A stretch of 64,000 nt of DNA from NCBI RefSeq assembly GCF_947500265.1, contig NZ_CANMRN010000007.1, positions 62,001 through 126,000 on the forward strand, written 5' to 3'. Below, piece by piece: positions 38,114 to 46,476 of the stretch. Position 1 is the first letter of the stretch. Each line of letters starts with the position of its first letter. The notes under the pieces were generated by a model. The model saw only the letters and a list, made by a program, of their open reading frames with translations, ran no database searches and was not told the origin of the DNA. Made by a program: the position numbers and the translations under genes. This DNA comes from an uncultured Psychrobacter sp. (GTDB lineage Bacteria > Pseudomonadota > Gammaproteobacteria > Pseudomonadales > Moraxellaceae).

Positions 38114-38395
38114 ATGACAACTTCAGCCGCTGCCCCAGTGACCAACGAGCCAGTACCTAAGACCCAAATAGAGATAATCAGAGCGCATTTAATGACAGGC
38201 GCGACTATCACTATATGGGACTCTATCAGCCTTTATAAAATTACAAGTTTAGCCCCTCGCATACATGAATTGCGAGCGGAAGGTATGTTCATTCAAAGTG
38301 AAATGGTCAAGCATAACAATAAGTGGTTTGCCGTCTATTGGCTCGATGAGCAAACATTGCTTGGAAGCGAACTATCTACCAAGGAGGCGAATTAA
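38114..38395 (+). CDS. HTH_39-type winged-helix phage protein
   Basis: 93-aa product starting MTTSAAAPVTNEP at ATG 38114, with GAGGGGG 8 nt upstream, one base beyond the alpA-like stop. The core (about residues 20-75) has IEIIRAHLMTGATITIWDSISLYKITSLAPRIHELRAEGMFIQSEMV. This is the Helix-turn-helix domain (HTH_39) seen in prophage genes located near replication proteins. Small DNA-binding role likely; exact function unknown. Confidence 0.75.
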   Translation: MTTSAAAPVTNEPVPKTQIEIIRAHLMTGATITIWDSISLYKITSLAPRIHELRAEGMFIQSEMVKHNNKWFAVYWLDEQTLLGSELSTKEAN

Positions 38396-38683
38396 ATGCA
38401 CAATCATCCTAGTGTATCAATCGACACCCCAGACAGCCGCCTAGTGACTGTGGATAGTATCTACTTACGCCTCATGAATGATCGTGTACAAGATATCTGT
38501 ATTAATACTGAGCACTTGGCCACCGCGCTAGACGCTATCAAAACAAAAGACCACGTTAGCCAAGGCATTCTTGTGGCGGTAAAATCTGCTCTTTATGCCA
38601 ATAGCGAGCTGGCAAGTATTGTCAGTGGAATGTTTTGTGACTACGCATTGCCATACCAAGTGGAGGTATCAAGCGATGAGTAA
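38396..38683 (+). CDS. Hypothetical protein, 95 aa
   Basis: ATG at 38396 directly follows the previous stop and is preceded by AAGGAGG, an excellent ribosome site. Sequence MHNHPSVSIDTPDSRLVTVDS then a helical core (DICINTEHLATALDAIKTKD). No recognised domain, no signal peptide, no membrane segment. Its place in the overlapping alpA-dnaB cluster says it belongs to the element's early module. Confidence 0.6.
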   Translation: MHNHPSVSIDTPDSRLVTVDSIYLRLMNDRVQDICINTEHLATALDAIKTKDHVSQGILVAVKSALYANSELASIVSGMFCDYALPYQVEVSSDE

Positions 38684-38891
38684 TAATGATATCAAAACCG
38701 ACCTAAAGCCCCACCATACGCCAGTCAATGAGCCGCAATCTGACAAGCATGCCTTACTACTAAGACTTAGTATATACATGGCATGGATGGGTATCTTCAG
38801 CCTGCTGATATCTTTAGTTGCTCACACACAATTAAATAGCAAATCGTCTGTAACCGACACTAACAATAGTACGGTAAGAGAGGACGGATGA
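38676..38891 (+). CDS. Small membrane protein, 71 aa
   Basis: ATG at 38676 overlaps the upstream gene by 8 bp, with GGAGG at 7-11 nt upstream. The product is polar at the N-terminus (MSNNDIKTDLKPHHTP) and has one transmembrane helix (about residues 28-50, LLRLSIYMAWMGIFSLLISLVAH). Not recognised. Such single-pass proteins are common in satellite/phage early regions. Overlaps the following ORF by ATGA. Confidence 0.55.
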   Translation: MSNNDIKTDLKPHHTPVNEPQSDKHALLLRLSIYMAWMGIFSLLISLVAHTQLNSKSSVTDTNNSTVREDG

Positions 38892-39055
38892 TAGATAACC
38901 AACGAAGAGTCGTTCAAGAAAAAGCCCGCCGGATCGGGGCGGGCCTATCTAATTTCTTATCTAACTATATGCTGGCAGGTAATATTCAACTAACTAAGTT
39001 AGCTAATATTAGTAATAGCATATTACGCGCCAGCGATGTTATAGGAGGTGGGTGA
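38888..39055 (+). CDS. Small protein, 55 aa
   Basis: ATG at 38888 overlaps the upstream stop (ATGA) with GGACGG just before it, and its TGA overlaps the DUF1376 ATG. The product is MIDNQRRVVQEKARRIGAGL followed by SNFLSNYMLAGNIQLTKLANISN, basic then mildly amphipathic. It is too short for ordinary gene prediction but both overlaps and the ribosome sites support translation. Not recognised. Confidence 0.5.
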   Translation: MIDNQRRVVQEKARRIGAGLSNFLSNYMLAGNIQLTKLANISNSILRASDVIGGG

Positions 39056-39855
39056 TGCACTACTATAGTTTTAATATAGCAGATTATAAGAAAGACACAG
39101 ACTACTTAAAGCCTATAGAGCATTATATTTATCGTTCATTAATAGATCGCTACTACTTGGATGAAATACCAATACCCAAAAGAACCCAACCGCTTTTGCG
39201 TAGGTTAAAACTAGAATCTGAAGTCGAGATTGAAGCGCTTAATTTCGTACTGAATGAGTTTTTTACGCTAGAAGACGATGGATATCATCATAGCCGTATT
39301 GATAATGAAATCGCAAAGTATCAGGCGAATGCTGAAAAGAACCGTGAAAATGGTAAGAAAGGAGGCAGACCGCCTAAGAATAAACCAAAAAAAACCCAGT
39401 CGGTTAGCAGTGAGTTAGCAGTGGAAAGCGAATTAAAGCCTAACCAAGAACCATTAACTACTAACCAAGAACCATTAACTAACTTACCTTTTGATGATTT
39501 TTGGAATGCATATGACTATAAAAAAGGAGGTTTAGCAAAACCAGAAGCTAAATGGCTATCTCTTGGTATTGAGACACAAAAGCTAATCATGGCTCATGTT
39601 CCAAGCTATGTTAAGTCAACACCTAATAAAAGTTATCGCAAATACCCTATGACCTACTTAAATAACGAAAGCTGGCTTGACGAGATAACAGACTCGGACA
39701 TAAGTAGCAATTATGCAGAGCAAAGTAGCAGCGCCCGTCCTCATAGCAACCGTAGTGACTCGTTCGACTCTCAGCCACAGGTCAAGACATTGAGCCATGA
39801 GGAACAGATAGCAGCAAATAAAATCAACATGGAAAAGGCGGGGCTAAAAGTATGA
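39055..39855 (+). CDS. DUF1376 (YdaU-like) replication-associated protein
   Basis: ATG at 39055 follows GGAGGTG at 5-8 nt. The 266-aa protein starts MHYYSFNIADYKKDTDYLKPIEHYIYRSLIDRYYL, the DUF1376 domain (about 1-90). A basic KKGGRPPKNKPKK stretch, a hydrophilic linker with NQEPLTTNQEPLT repeats, and a C-terminal segment with FDDFWNAYDYKKGG complete it. DUF1376 proteins sit next to DnaB/DnaC-like genes in lambdoid phages and probably load helicase or bind the origin. Overlaps the DnaB-like gene by ATGA. Confidence 0.8.
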   Translation: MHYYSFNIADYKKDTDYLKPIEHYIYRSLIDRYYLDEIPIPKRTQPLLRRLKLESEVEIEALNFVLNEFFTLEDDGYHHSRIDNEIAKYQANAEKNRENGKKGGRPPKNKPKKTQSVSSELAVESELKPNQEPLTTNQEPLTNLPFDDFWNAYDYKKGGLAKPEAKWLSLGIETQKLIMAHVPSYVKSTPNKSYRKYPMTYLNNESWLDEITDSDISSNYAEQSSSARPHSNRSDSFDSQPQVKTLSHEEQIAANKINMEKAGLKV

Positions 39856-41234
39856 GTTTTTATAATATCGATATAGAAAAGGCGCTACTGGCTTCGCTCA
39901 TGAGCATAGAGAAGTCTTTTGAAATCGTGGCCAGCAAGATTGATGCTAACGACTTTGCAGCAAACAAGCATGAGCTAATATTTCAAGCAGTTAAGGCCTT
40001 GGATAAAGATGGTCTGCCATACGATACGGTTATGGTTCACGATTGGTTAGCCTCTAATAATTACGGTATTGATGTTCCTGACAGTTATCTTGCCGAGGTA
40101 TTGAGCACAAGCCCAGCCACATTATTTAATCTTAAGGCCTATGCCGACCGCATACTCGAGCTGTCAAAGTATCGAGCTGTTAATCGAGTGCTTCTACAAG
40201 CGCAAGACGAATTAAGGCAAGCTGATACGCGTCTTGATGACAAGGTGAACGGGATCATTGAGCAGCTAACGACTGTCATTGATACCAACAAAAGCGGTAG
40301 CGGTGCACGATCTGTTGGCTCATTGATGGAGGGCTTCTTTAATAATTTACAAGCAGCAAGCAAGGGTGAGGTAAGGCCGTTCTCTCCCACTGGATTTGAT
40401 GAGCTTGATAACCGATCCCCCATACAGAACGGTGATTTGGTGGTAGTGGGTGCGCGTCCCTCGATGGGTAAGACTACGTTCGGTCAAAACATAGTGCAGA
40501 GCATGGTTAAGGATAGCTTTTATACAGACAGCAAGGGGGAGCACAAGCACAAGGCTGGCGTGTTTTTTAGTTTAGAAATGACAGAGGCGTCAGTTATGCA
40601 ACGATTCATGTCGTCAATGGCAGGAGTAGATCTAGGGGTTATTAGAAGTGGCATGAATGTTAGTACTGACGATTGGGCGAACTTGAATAACACAGTCAGA
40701 GACTACAGCAAAGAATATCCTATGTTCATCGAGTCAAGATCATTAATTACCTATCATCAGATGCGAACGACTTTGAATAGAATACGCAATCAGTATGGCG
40801 AGATTGGAGTCATTATGATTGACTATCTACAGATCATGGGCGGTATTGATGGTAAGGATAGAGTGAATGCGCTTGGTGAAGTCACAAGGCACCTAAAAGC
40901 GTTCGGTAAAGAGTTTAATTGCCCCGTATTACTTTTATCACAGTTGAACCGCAGTCTAGAAAGCCGACCCGATAAGCGGCCTATTATGAGCGACTTAAGG
41001 GAGTCGGGCGCAATCGAGCAGGAAGCCGATGTGATTATGTTCTTGTATCGTGACGAGGTTTATAACGAAAAATCAAAAGATAGGGGTATAGCGGAGGTAA
41101 TTATCGCTAAGAACCGCCAAGGCCAAGTTGGCACCGTTCGACTAGGATTTGAGGGCAGGTACTCGCGCTTCACTAACTACAGTCCAATGACTAGCGACCT
41201 TGACGCAATTCCTGATTTTCGCAGCAACTCTTAG
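39852..41234 (+). CDS. DnaB-like replicative helicase
   Basis: 460-aa hexameric helicase. The N-terminal DnaB domain (about 7-105, KALLASLMSIEKSFEIV) is followed by a linker and a RecA-like domain. That domain carries Walker A GARPSMGKTT (residues 200-209), FSLEMTEASVMQRFMSS, Walker B IGVIMIDYLQIMGG, SQLNRSLESRPDKRPIMSDLRESGAIEQEADVI-type motif 4 region and the arginine-finger tail. It is an extra element-borne copy, distinct from the chromosomal dnaB expected elsewhere, and implies autonomous replication of the excised island. Confidence 0.9.
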   Translation: MSFYNIDIEKALLASLMSIEKSFEIVASKIDANDFAANKHELIFQAVKALDKDGLPYDTVMVHDWLASNNYGIDVPDSYLAEVLSTSPATLFNLKAYADRILELSKYRAVNRVLLQAQDELRQADTRLDDKVNGIIEQLTTVIDTNKSGSGARSVGSLMEGFFNNLQAASKGEVRPFSPTGFDELDNRSPIQNGDLVVVGARPSMGKTTFGQNIVQSMVKDSFYTDSKGEHKHKAGVFFSLEMTEASVMQRFMSSMAGVDLGVIRSGMNVSTDDWANLNNTVRDYSKEYPMFIESRSLITYHQMRTTLNRIRNQYGEIGVIMIDYLQIMGGIDGKDRVNALGEVTRHLKAFGKEFNCPVLLLSQLNRSLESRPDKRPIMSDLRESGAIEQEADVIMFLYRDEVYNEKSKDRGIAEVIIAKNRQGQVGTVRLGFEGRYSRFTNYSPMTSDLDAIPDFRSNS

Positions 41235-41428
41235 CTGGCAAGTAGGTGTCATTATGATAATGAACCTTATAAGCTTAAAGAGGTGTACGTTAAACGTATG
41301 CCTTCTTTTGTGCCTCACAATATATCTATCAGCATAGGAGTTTATCAAACTTATTGACAATCAAACCCTAATCCAAACTTGGATTACCCCTCCTAACCGT
41401 CATCATTTACTATCTTTGACACCACAAA

Positions 41429-41568
41429 TTAGGAAGCAAAACCATGGAATCAAGAAAGTTAGGAAGCAAAAAACGACTTTTTTGAAATATTAAAATCACG
41501 GCAATCGCTTGACTCATAATGGCTACAGTGGAATCAGAGAAGAAAAAAGGAATCAAGAGGAAGCAAGA
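41429..41568 (+). repeat. A/G-rich short repeats downstream of dnaB (origin-like)
   Basis: TTAGGAAGCAAAA occurs at 41429-41441 and 41459-41471 (30 bp apart) and GGAAGCAAG at 41559-41567. GGAATCAAGA occurs at 41446 and 41549, with GGAATCAGAG at 41530. The array lies in a 510-bp non-coding gap (41235-41744) that is strongly A/T rich in its second half. Position next to a helicase gene suggests an origin or regulator-binding array. Nothing else in the gap beyond the promoter at 41663. Confidence 0.5.
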
Positions 41569-41662
41569 ATTGGTAATCGAGTTATCTCTTTCATTCTTGA
41601 GATTTTTTTTAGTTAATTAGATATTTTTTCCAAAATTCGCGTTTTTGGGGGAGATTCAAATT

Positions 41663-41690
41663 TTGTTAACCATTAAGATATTGGTTATAG
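41663..41690 (+). promoter_or_regulatory. Candidate promoter of the 33-aa ORF
   Basis: TTGTTA (41663-41668), 16-bp spacer, TTATAG (41685-41690). Would place the start near 41697, about 48 nt before the ATG at 41745. Moderate match only. Confidence 0.35.
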
Positions 41691-41744
41691 ACAGTAAGCA
41701 ACTGGCTATATGAAATCAACTGAACCTTTAATGGAGTAACAACT

Positions 41745-41846
41745 ATGAAAGTTTATATGAATAATGGCGGTCAAGGTGCAGGCTGGCCGAGCACAACAGG
41801 TAACCCATCAGGTGGTGGTCGCGATAACAACCCATCGAGCAAATAG
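41745..41846 (+). CDS. 33-aa Gly/Asn/Ser/Trp-rich peptide
   Basis: ATG at 41745 is preceded by ATGGAG at 8 nt. The peptide starts MKVYMNNGG and continues with GAGWPSTTGNPSGGGR, then DNNPSSK. Base use is far more GC-rich (glycine codons) than the surrounding A/T-rich spacer, which supports coding. No cysteine, no signal peptide, no hydrophobic segment. It faces the unrecognised 415-aa gene that ends the restriction operon, stop codons 28 bp apart with a palindrome between. It could be a peptide substrate, toxin-antitoxin member or sensor; function unknown. Confidence 0.55.
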   Translation: MKVYMNNGGQGAGWPSTTGNPSGGGRDNNPSSK

Positions 41847-41852
41847 GTAGTT

Positions 41853-41870
41853 AGCTGGTAATTACCAGTT
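41853..41870. terminator. Palindrome between the convergent 33-aa and 415-aa genes
   Basis: AGCTGGT and ACCAGTT pair (one G-T) around AATT. It lies between the stop codons of two convergent genes and probably acts as a weak bidirectional terminator; flanking T-runs are short. Confidence 0.4.
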
Positions 41871-41874
41871 ATAT

Positions 41875-43122
41875 TCAGGCCACATGTGCAATACGTGTGG
41901 CTTGCTTCTTTAAATAATCCGGCCATTCAACACGTGGATTGTTTACATGTTCACTGACCATCTTCTCGTATTTGACCGTCATAGACTCCCATAAACTATA
42001 ATACTCATCAAAGTTAGCGCATTCTTCCTCTTTATTTATCTTATTTTGCTTCTCAAATCTCTCATAAATATTTTGAAAGAAAGCATATATAAACCAGATC
42101 ATTTTTTCAGCACTAGGAGGAAGTCCACCAAGTTCGTTTATATCTTCATTTTTTATGTATCTGACAAACGATTTTTGAGAACTAACTAATACCTCGTTAT
42201 GCTCATCTTCTGGAGAGTCTTCCATACCTAATAACCAGTAAAACTCTTCAAGACTAATCCAGTTTCTCTTACTGTCACGTTCGCTTTTTTTATCTAAAAA
42301 ACTATACAACTGACCATCTTCATCATTTGTTCTCCAATTGATCTTGTTTCTAAGACCATAATGACCTTTTGGCATTTCTTTAGGTTCTGAGTTTTTACGG
42401 ACTTGTTTAGTTTTCTCGCTACTATAAAAATAAAGGTCGGTTAATATAAAATGTATGAATGAGCGTGATGTACAAGTAAACGGACTACCTTTTTTATGAG
42501 TCAGGTTATATTTTTTAGTTGCCGTATCATATTCCCATTTATCTGGATCTCGCTTATGCATAAACAACCAGCCCAAACTGATTGGCATAATATCCTTTGA
42601 ATAAAAATTAGCATGAACCACAACATCAAGATTAGCGATAAAGCTAAGCACTATAAACGAATAGAACTCTCCTGCTAGCATATTTATATTAAGCGCCTCA
42701 CTTTCATAATTAAAAGCCTTAAATAAGTAAGTCTTGAAGTTCGTAATAAGCTTGCTATTAAATTTCTGACTCAAACAGTCATCTATAATCTTGGCATGCT
42801 CAAGTAAGTGGGTTGATGTTTCAGCACCAAATATACATAGCAATGATTCATAAGGATGTTTAGATAACTCTCCCTCTTCTAAGTTTATATCTTCTGGTTT
42901 AATACTCCCTTTTTCCTGCGTCGTAGCTAAGTTATCAAATATATCTGCAACCTGAACTTTCTGCTTTCTAGATATTTTAGACAGCTCTTTTGTCAACTTC
43001 CTCATCAGAGCTTTGCCTTCAGGTATGCCTTTCCTCAAAAAAAGCGAGGACGGTAGCATACTAATGTTATAACGCTGTATTTCATCTTCAGTGTCGCAGA
43101 GATTAATGTTTTTATCCGTCAT
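41875..43122 (-). CDS. Unrecognised 415-aa protein, last gene of the restriction operon
   Basis: ATG at 43122 is preceded by AAGAGG at 9 nt and lies 28 bp after the hsdR stop, so the gene is co-transcribed with the type I system. The soluble, helix-rich product starts MTDKNINLCDTEDEIQRYNI and shows no Walker, nuclease, TIR, kinase or HEPN motif I can name. Notable local segments are ADIFDNLATTQEKGS, ESLLCIFGAETSTHLLEHAK, LAGEFYSFIVLSFIANLDVVVHANFY and PPSAEKMIWFIYAFFQN. Base composition is A/T rich compared with hsdR. Its position at the end of a defence operon and opposite a conserved-looking small peptide make it a candidate accessory or independent defence gene. Confidence 0.7.
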   Translation of the reverse strand: MTDKNINLCDTEDEIQRYNISMLPSSLFLRKGIPEGKALMRKLTKELSKISRKQKVQVADIFDNLATTQEKGSIKPEDINLEEGELSKHPYESLLCIFGAETSTHLLEHAKIIDDCLSQKFNSKLITNFKTYLFKAFNYESEALNINMLAGEFYSFIVLSFIANLDVVVHANFYSKDIMPISLGWLFMHKRDPDKWEYDTATKKYNLTHKKGSPFTCTSRSFIHFILTDLYFYSSEKTKQVRKNSEPKEMPKGHYGLRNKINWRTNDEDGQLYSFLDKKSERDSKRNWISLEEFYWLLGMEDSPEDEHNEVLVSSQKSFVRYIKNEDINELGGLPPSAEKMIWFIYAFFQNIYERFEKQNKINKEEECANFDEYYSLWESMTVKYEKMVSEHVNNPRVEWPDYLKKQATRIAHVA

Positions 43123-43150
43123 GCTGTGTGCCTCTTATTCTCTGTATAAC

Positions 43151-46100
43151 CTATCCTGAAACCTCATCACCCAGCTTCGTATCAAGCATCAATCGAATAA
43201 ACTGCTTAAACTGATTCGGGTTAGACAGTAAATGCATAGTCATATCTTCAAACGTACCTTTGGCATCAAACATAGCATCCTCGGCAGCGTTTGGATAACC
43301 ACCCAGCATAATCTGATCAACACTGTTATTAGTGAACTGCTTGACCACGATCTCGTTCTCTGTGACTTTATCCCAAATGGTATTCATAAAATTCACTTTA
43401 TCTTTATCAGTAAAGTCCTCGCCAGCAAATACCTCGTTCAATCGATTAATGACTTTTGACAGTAGCTCTTCTTTTTTGTCTTTGGGCGTGGCCGTACCAG
43501 CACCGCCGCCAGTTTCTAGCTCGCCACTACCTTCTTGTAGTTTTAGGTCTTGCTGGTGCAGCTTTGAGACACGGTAATGACTCATAACGATGTTACTTAG
43601 ATCGACGTCCTCTTCGTTGTCCACGCTTTCACGTAGCATCGGCTGTAGGTTACGCGCGTATAGGCTCAGCTTCTCTAGCTCTTTATCGTCATAGTCCACG
43701 ATTTGCGACATAAACTCATATTGACGGGTAAAGGTGCCTAGATCCTTTTTAAAGATTTCCAGCGCATCTTGATCAGCTTTAAAACCTTTGTAGTCGTTCT
43801 CCGCATTAGTGATTAGCACCACATTGCCAGTCCCTTTTGCTTGCTCAAGCATATTCTTAGCATGCTGTGCTTTTGTACGAGCCTGATGGTATTGCTTTTG
43901 CCAACGCTCGACCGCTGGCTTGCAGATATTACTAATGGCAGCGTTAGACTTGTTCTTACTATAAAAGGCCTCAACAAACTGATCGACCTCATTCCATAAG
44001 AAAATACCGCTGGCACGCAGTTTCTCATAAAGGTCAAACACCTGATCAGGGTCAGACACATCCGCTAAGGTTGCGGTCTCATAATATGGCTGAAATGCTT
44101 CGAGAATATCGTCAGGATCATTAAAGAAGTCGAGCACAAACGTACCGCTCTCTGCTTTACCCTTATAGGTACGGTTCAACCGTGAAAGCGTTTGTACGCA
44201 GTCCACGCCAGTTAGCTTCTTATCCACGTACATGGCGCACAGTTTCGGCTGGTCAAAGCCTGTCTGGAACTTATTGGCCACTAGCATCACTTGATAGTCA
44301 TCACTGTCAAAAGCTTTACGCATATCACGGCCTTTTAACCCAATATTCATATTACTCTCAGTAAACTTCTCACCGACAAGCGTACCACTGTCAGGATCAT
44401 TGTCGTTAAAAGCAACCTCTCCTGAAAAGGCGACCATAGCATTGATACCGCGGTAACTGTTATCACTGATATATTTATCAAAGGCCAGCTTATAGCGTAC
44501 CGCTTCTTTACGTGAGCCTGTCACTACCATCGCTTTGGCTTGCCCGCCGAGTAAGCCTTTTATGTTGTCGTTAAAGTGCTCAATGATGATTTTTACTTTC
44601 TGCGCGATGTTATGATCATGCAGTCGCACCCAGTTATTCAGCTTAATCTTCGCGCGGCGAGCATCAACTTCATCATCAGTAGCGGCCATCTTTTGCTTAA
44701 GCTGATAGACCACTTTATAGTTGGTGTAGTTTTTAAGCACATCTAGGATAAAGCCCTCTTCAATGGCTTGGCGCATGGAATAGACATGATAAGCCGCTGG
44801 CAGGTTATCTTTTGAGGCTGGCAAGTCAGGATTGGGCAGACGGCCAAATAGCTCAATGGTTTTTGGCTTAGGTGTGGCGGTAAAGGCGTAATAGCTTAGA
44901 TTCGGGCTGCTACGACGTGCGGCTAACGTGGCATCTAATATGTCTTCGCTAGATAGCGGCGTGTCATTCTCAGTAGCATTGCTCTCTGTATCGCCTGAGA
45001 CCAGCACTTCTTTGAGCTGGCGTGCGGTAGATCCTGTCTGTGATGAGTGCGCTTCATCGGCAATAATCGCATAGCGGCGCGACTTGAGTACGCTTGAATC
45101 TTCAATGGCTTTGAGTACAAAAGGAAAGGTTTGAATAGTAACGATAATAATCGGCTGGGAGTTGACCAGTGCTTCGGCAAGCTGCTCAGACTTTGAGCCG
45201 TCACCTTCTTTACGGTTGATCTTACCGACTACGCCATCAGCATGTTCAAACTGATAAATGGTGTCTTGTAGTTGGTCGTCCAGTACAGTGCGATCAGTGA
45301 TGACAATGACTGAGTCAAACTGCTTATCCCCATCGCTGTTGTACAAGGTGGATAGCTGATGGGCAGTCCATGCAATAGAGTTAGACTTACCCGAACCAGC
45401 ACTATGCTGGATCAGATACTTTTGACCCGCGCCCTCATCAATGGCCGCATTAACCAATTTGGTCACCACATCCCACTGATGATAGCGCGGAAACATCATG
45501 GTCTCTTTTTTGGACTTACGCCCAATAGCGTCTTCTTCTTCCTCAATCTGCAAGTGCATAAAGTGCCCAAGGATAGCCAGCAAGTTATCAGGCGTCATCA
45601 CTTCATTCCATAGGTAATCGGTGGCATAACGACTGCTATCCGCTGGCACGTCATTACCCGCACCGCCATCACTAGTGCCTTTGTTAAAGGGTAAGAAGTA
45701 GGTACGGTCACCTGCCAGCCTTGTCGTCATATAGACTTCATACTGACTGACCGCAAAATGTACCAATGCGCCACGTTTAAACGTTAGCAGAGGCTCAGGT
45801 TTCTTAGTATCAAGGTCTTTTGGCAGGCGGGTCTTCTTATACTGAGTAATGGCGTTTTGTACCGCTTGCTTAAACTCAGACTTTAACTCCATCGTCGTCA
45901 CGGGCAAGCCATTGACGAATAGCACGATATCGATACGGTTGCGCTTAGCGACTTTGCCATTAGCGTCAGCGCCGTCTTTAAGACTGGTATAAGGGCTATA
46001 CACTACCTCAGGAACGACACGGCAGATATTGGCCTCATAGCGTGCCATGATATCAGGGTTGAGACTATGCTCAGGCTTGAACTGGCACAAACTAAAGCGC

Positions 46101-46420
46101 GCGTTACGAATCTTAAGCCCATGACGCAATACACCCAATGTGCCATAAGTGCGCGACGCTGTGTCGGTGGCCTGCTCATCGGCCTTGTTTAGCTGTTTAA
46201 CTAATGCGGTGATGAAATGACGCTCAGAATCGATAGGAAAAGTACGGCAGAATTTCTCCCACTCCTGCGGTTGGGTGGTCTTCACAAAGTCGAGCGCGTC
46301 TTGCTCGTATAGTGCGGTCTCTGCCCGATAGCCGCTAGGACTACCCAATTGCCAGCCTTGCGCTTGCATCTGAGTGACGATATCGGCTTGGAAGACAGAT
46401 TCGTAAGTAGTGTCGGTCAT
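43151..46420 (-). CDS. hsdR: Type I restriction enzyme, R subunit
   Basis: ATP-dependent translocase and nuclease of the EcoKI/EcoR124-like complex. The 1089-aa protein has an N-terminal endonuclease domain with D164 (RIDIVLF) and E178/K180 (MELKSE), Walker A HSAGSGKS (339-346) and DEAH at 455-458 (IIADEAHSSQTG). Helicase motifs AFTATPKPKT, FQTGFDQPKLC and QTLSRLNRTYKGK follow, then a helical C-terminal domain that binds the methylase. All catalytic residues look intact. It follows the Mrr-like gene by 56 bp and precedes the 415-aa gene. Confidence 0.95.
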   Translation of the reverse strand: MTDTTYESVFQADIVTQMQAQGWQLGSPSGYRAETALYEQDALDFVKTTQPQEWEKFCRTFPIDSERHFITALVKQLNKADEQATDTASRTYGTLGVLRHGLKIRNARFSLCQFKPEHSLNPDIMARYEANICRVVPEVVYSPYTSLKDGADANGKVAKRNRIDIVLFVNGLPVTTMELKSEFKQAVQNAITQYKKTRLPKDLDTKKPEPLLTFKRGALVHFAVSQYEVYMTTRLAGDRTYFLPFNKGTSDGGAGNDVPADSSRYATDYLWNEVMTPDNLLAILGHFMHLQIEEEEDAIGRKSKKETMMFPRYHQWDVVTKLVNAAIDEGAGQKYLIQHSAGSGKSNSIAWTAHQLSTLYNSDGDKQFDSVIVITDRTVLDDQLQDTIYQFEHADGVVGKINRKEGDGSKSEQLAEALVNSQPIIIVTIQTFPFVLKAIEDSSVLKSRRYAIIADEAHSSQTGSTARQLKEVLVSGDTESNATENDTPLSSEDILDATLAARRSSPNLSYYAFTATPKPKTIELFGRLPNPDLPASKDNLPAAYHVYSMRQAIEEGFILDVLKNYTNYKVVYQLKQKMAATDDEVDARRAKIKLNNWVRLHDHNIAQKVKIIIEHFNDNIKGLLGGQAKAMVVTGSRKEAVRYKLAFDKYISDNSYRGINAMVAFSGEVAFNDNDPDSGTLVGEKFTESNMNIGLKGRDMRKAFDSDDYQVMLVANKFQTGFDQPKLCAMYVDKKLTGVDCVQTLSRLNRTYKGKAESGTFVLDFFNDPDDILEAFQPYYETATLADVSDPDQVFDLYEKLRASGIFLWNEVDQFVEAFYSKNKSNAAISNICKPAVERWQKQYHQARTKAQHAKNMLEQAKGTGNVVLITNAENDYKGFKADQDALEIFKKDLGTFTRQYEFMSQIVDYDDKELEKLSLYARNLQPMLRESVDNEEDVDLSNIVMSHYRVSKLHQQDLKLQEGSGELETGGGAGTATPKDKKEELLSKVINRLNEVFAGEDFTDKDKVNFMNTIWDKVTENEIVVKQFTNNSVDQIMLGGYPNAAEDAMFDAKGTFEDMTMHLLSNPNQFKQFIRLMLDTKLGDEVSG

Positions 46421-46476
46421 TTAAAGTCCGTTTAATTTTATTATTTAATAGCTTATAAAGTATTCGATATGAAGTA

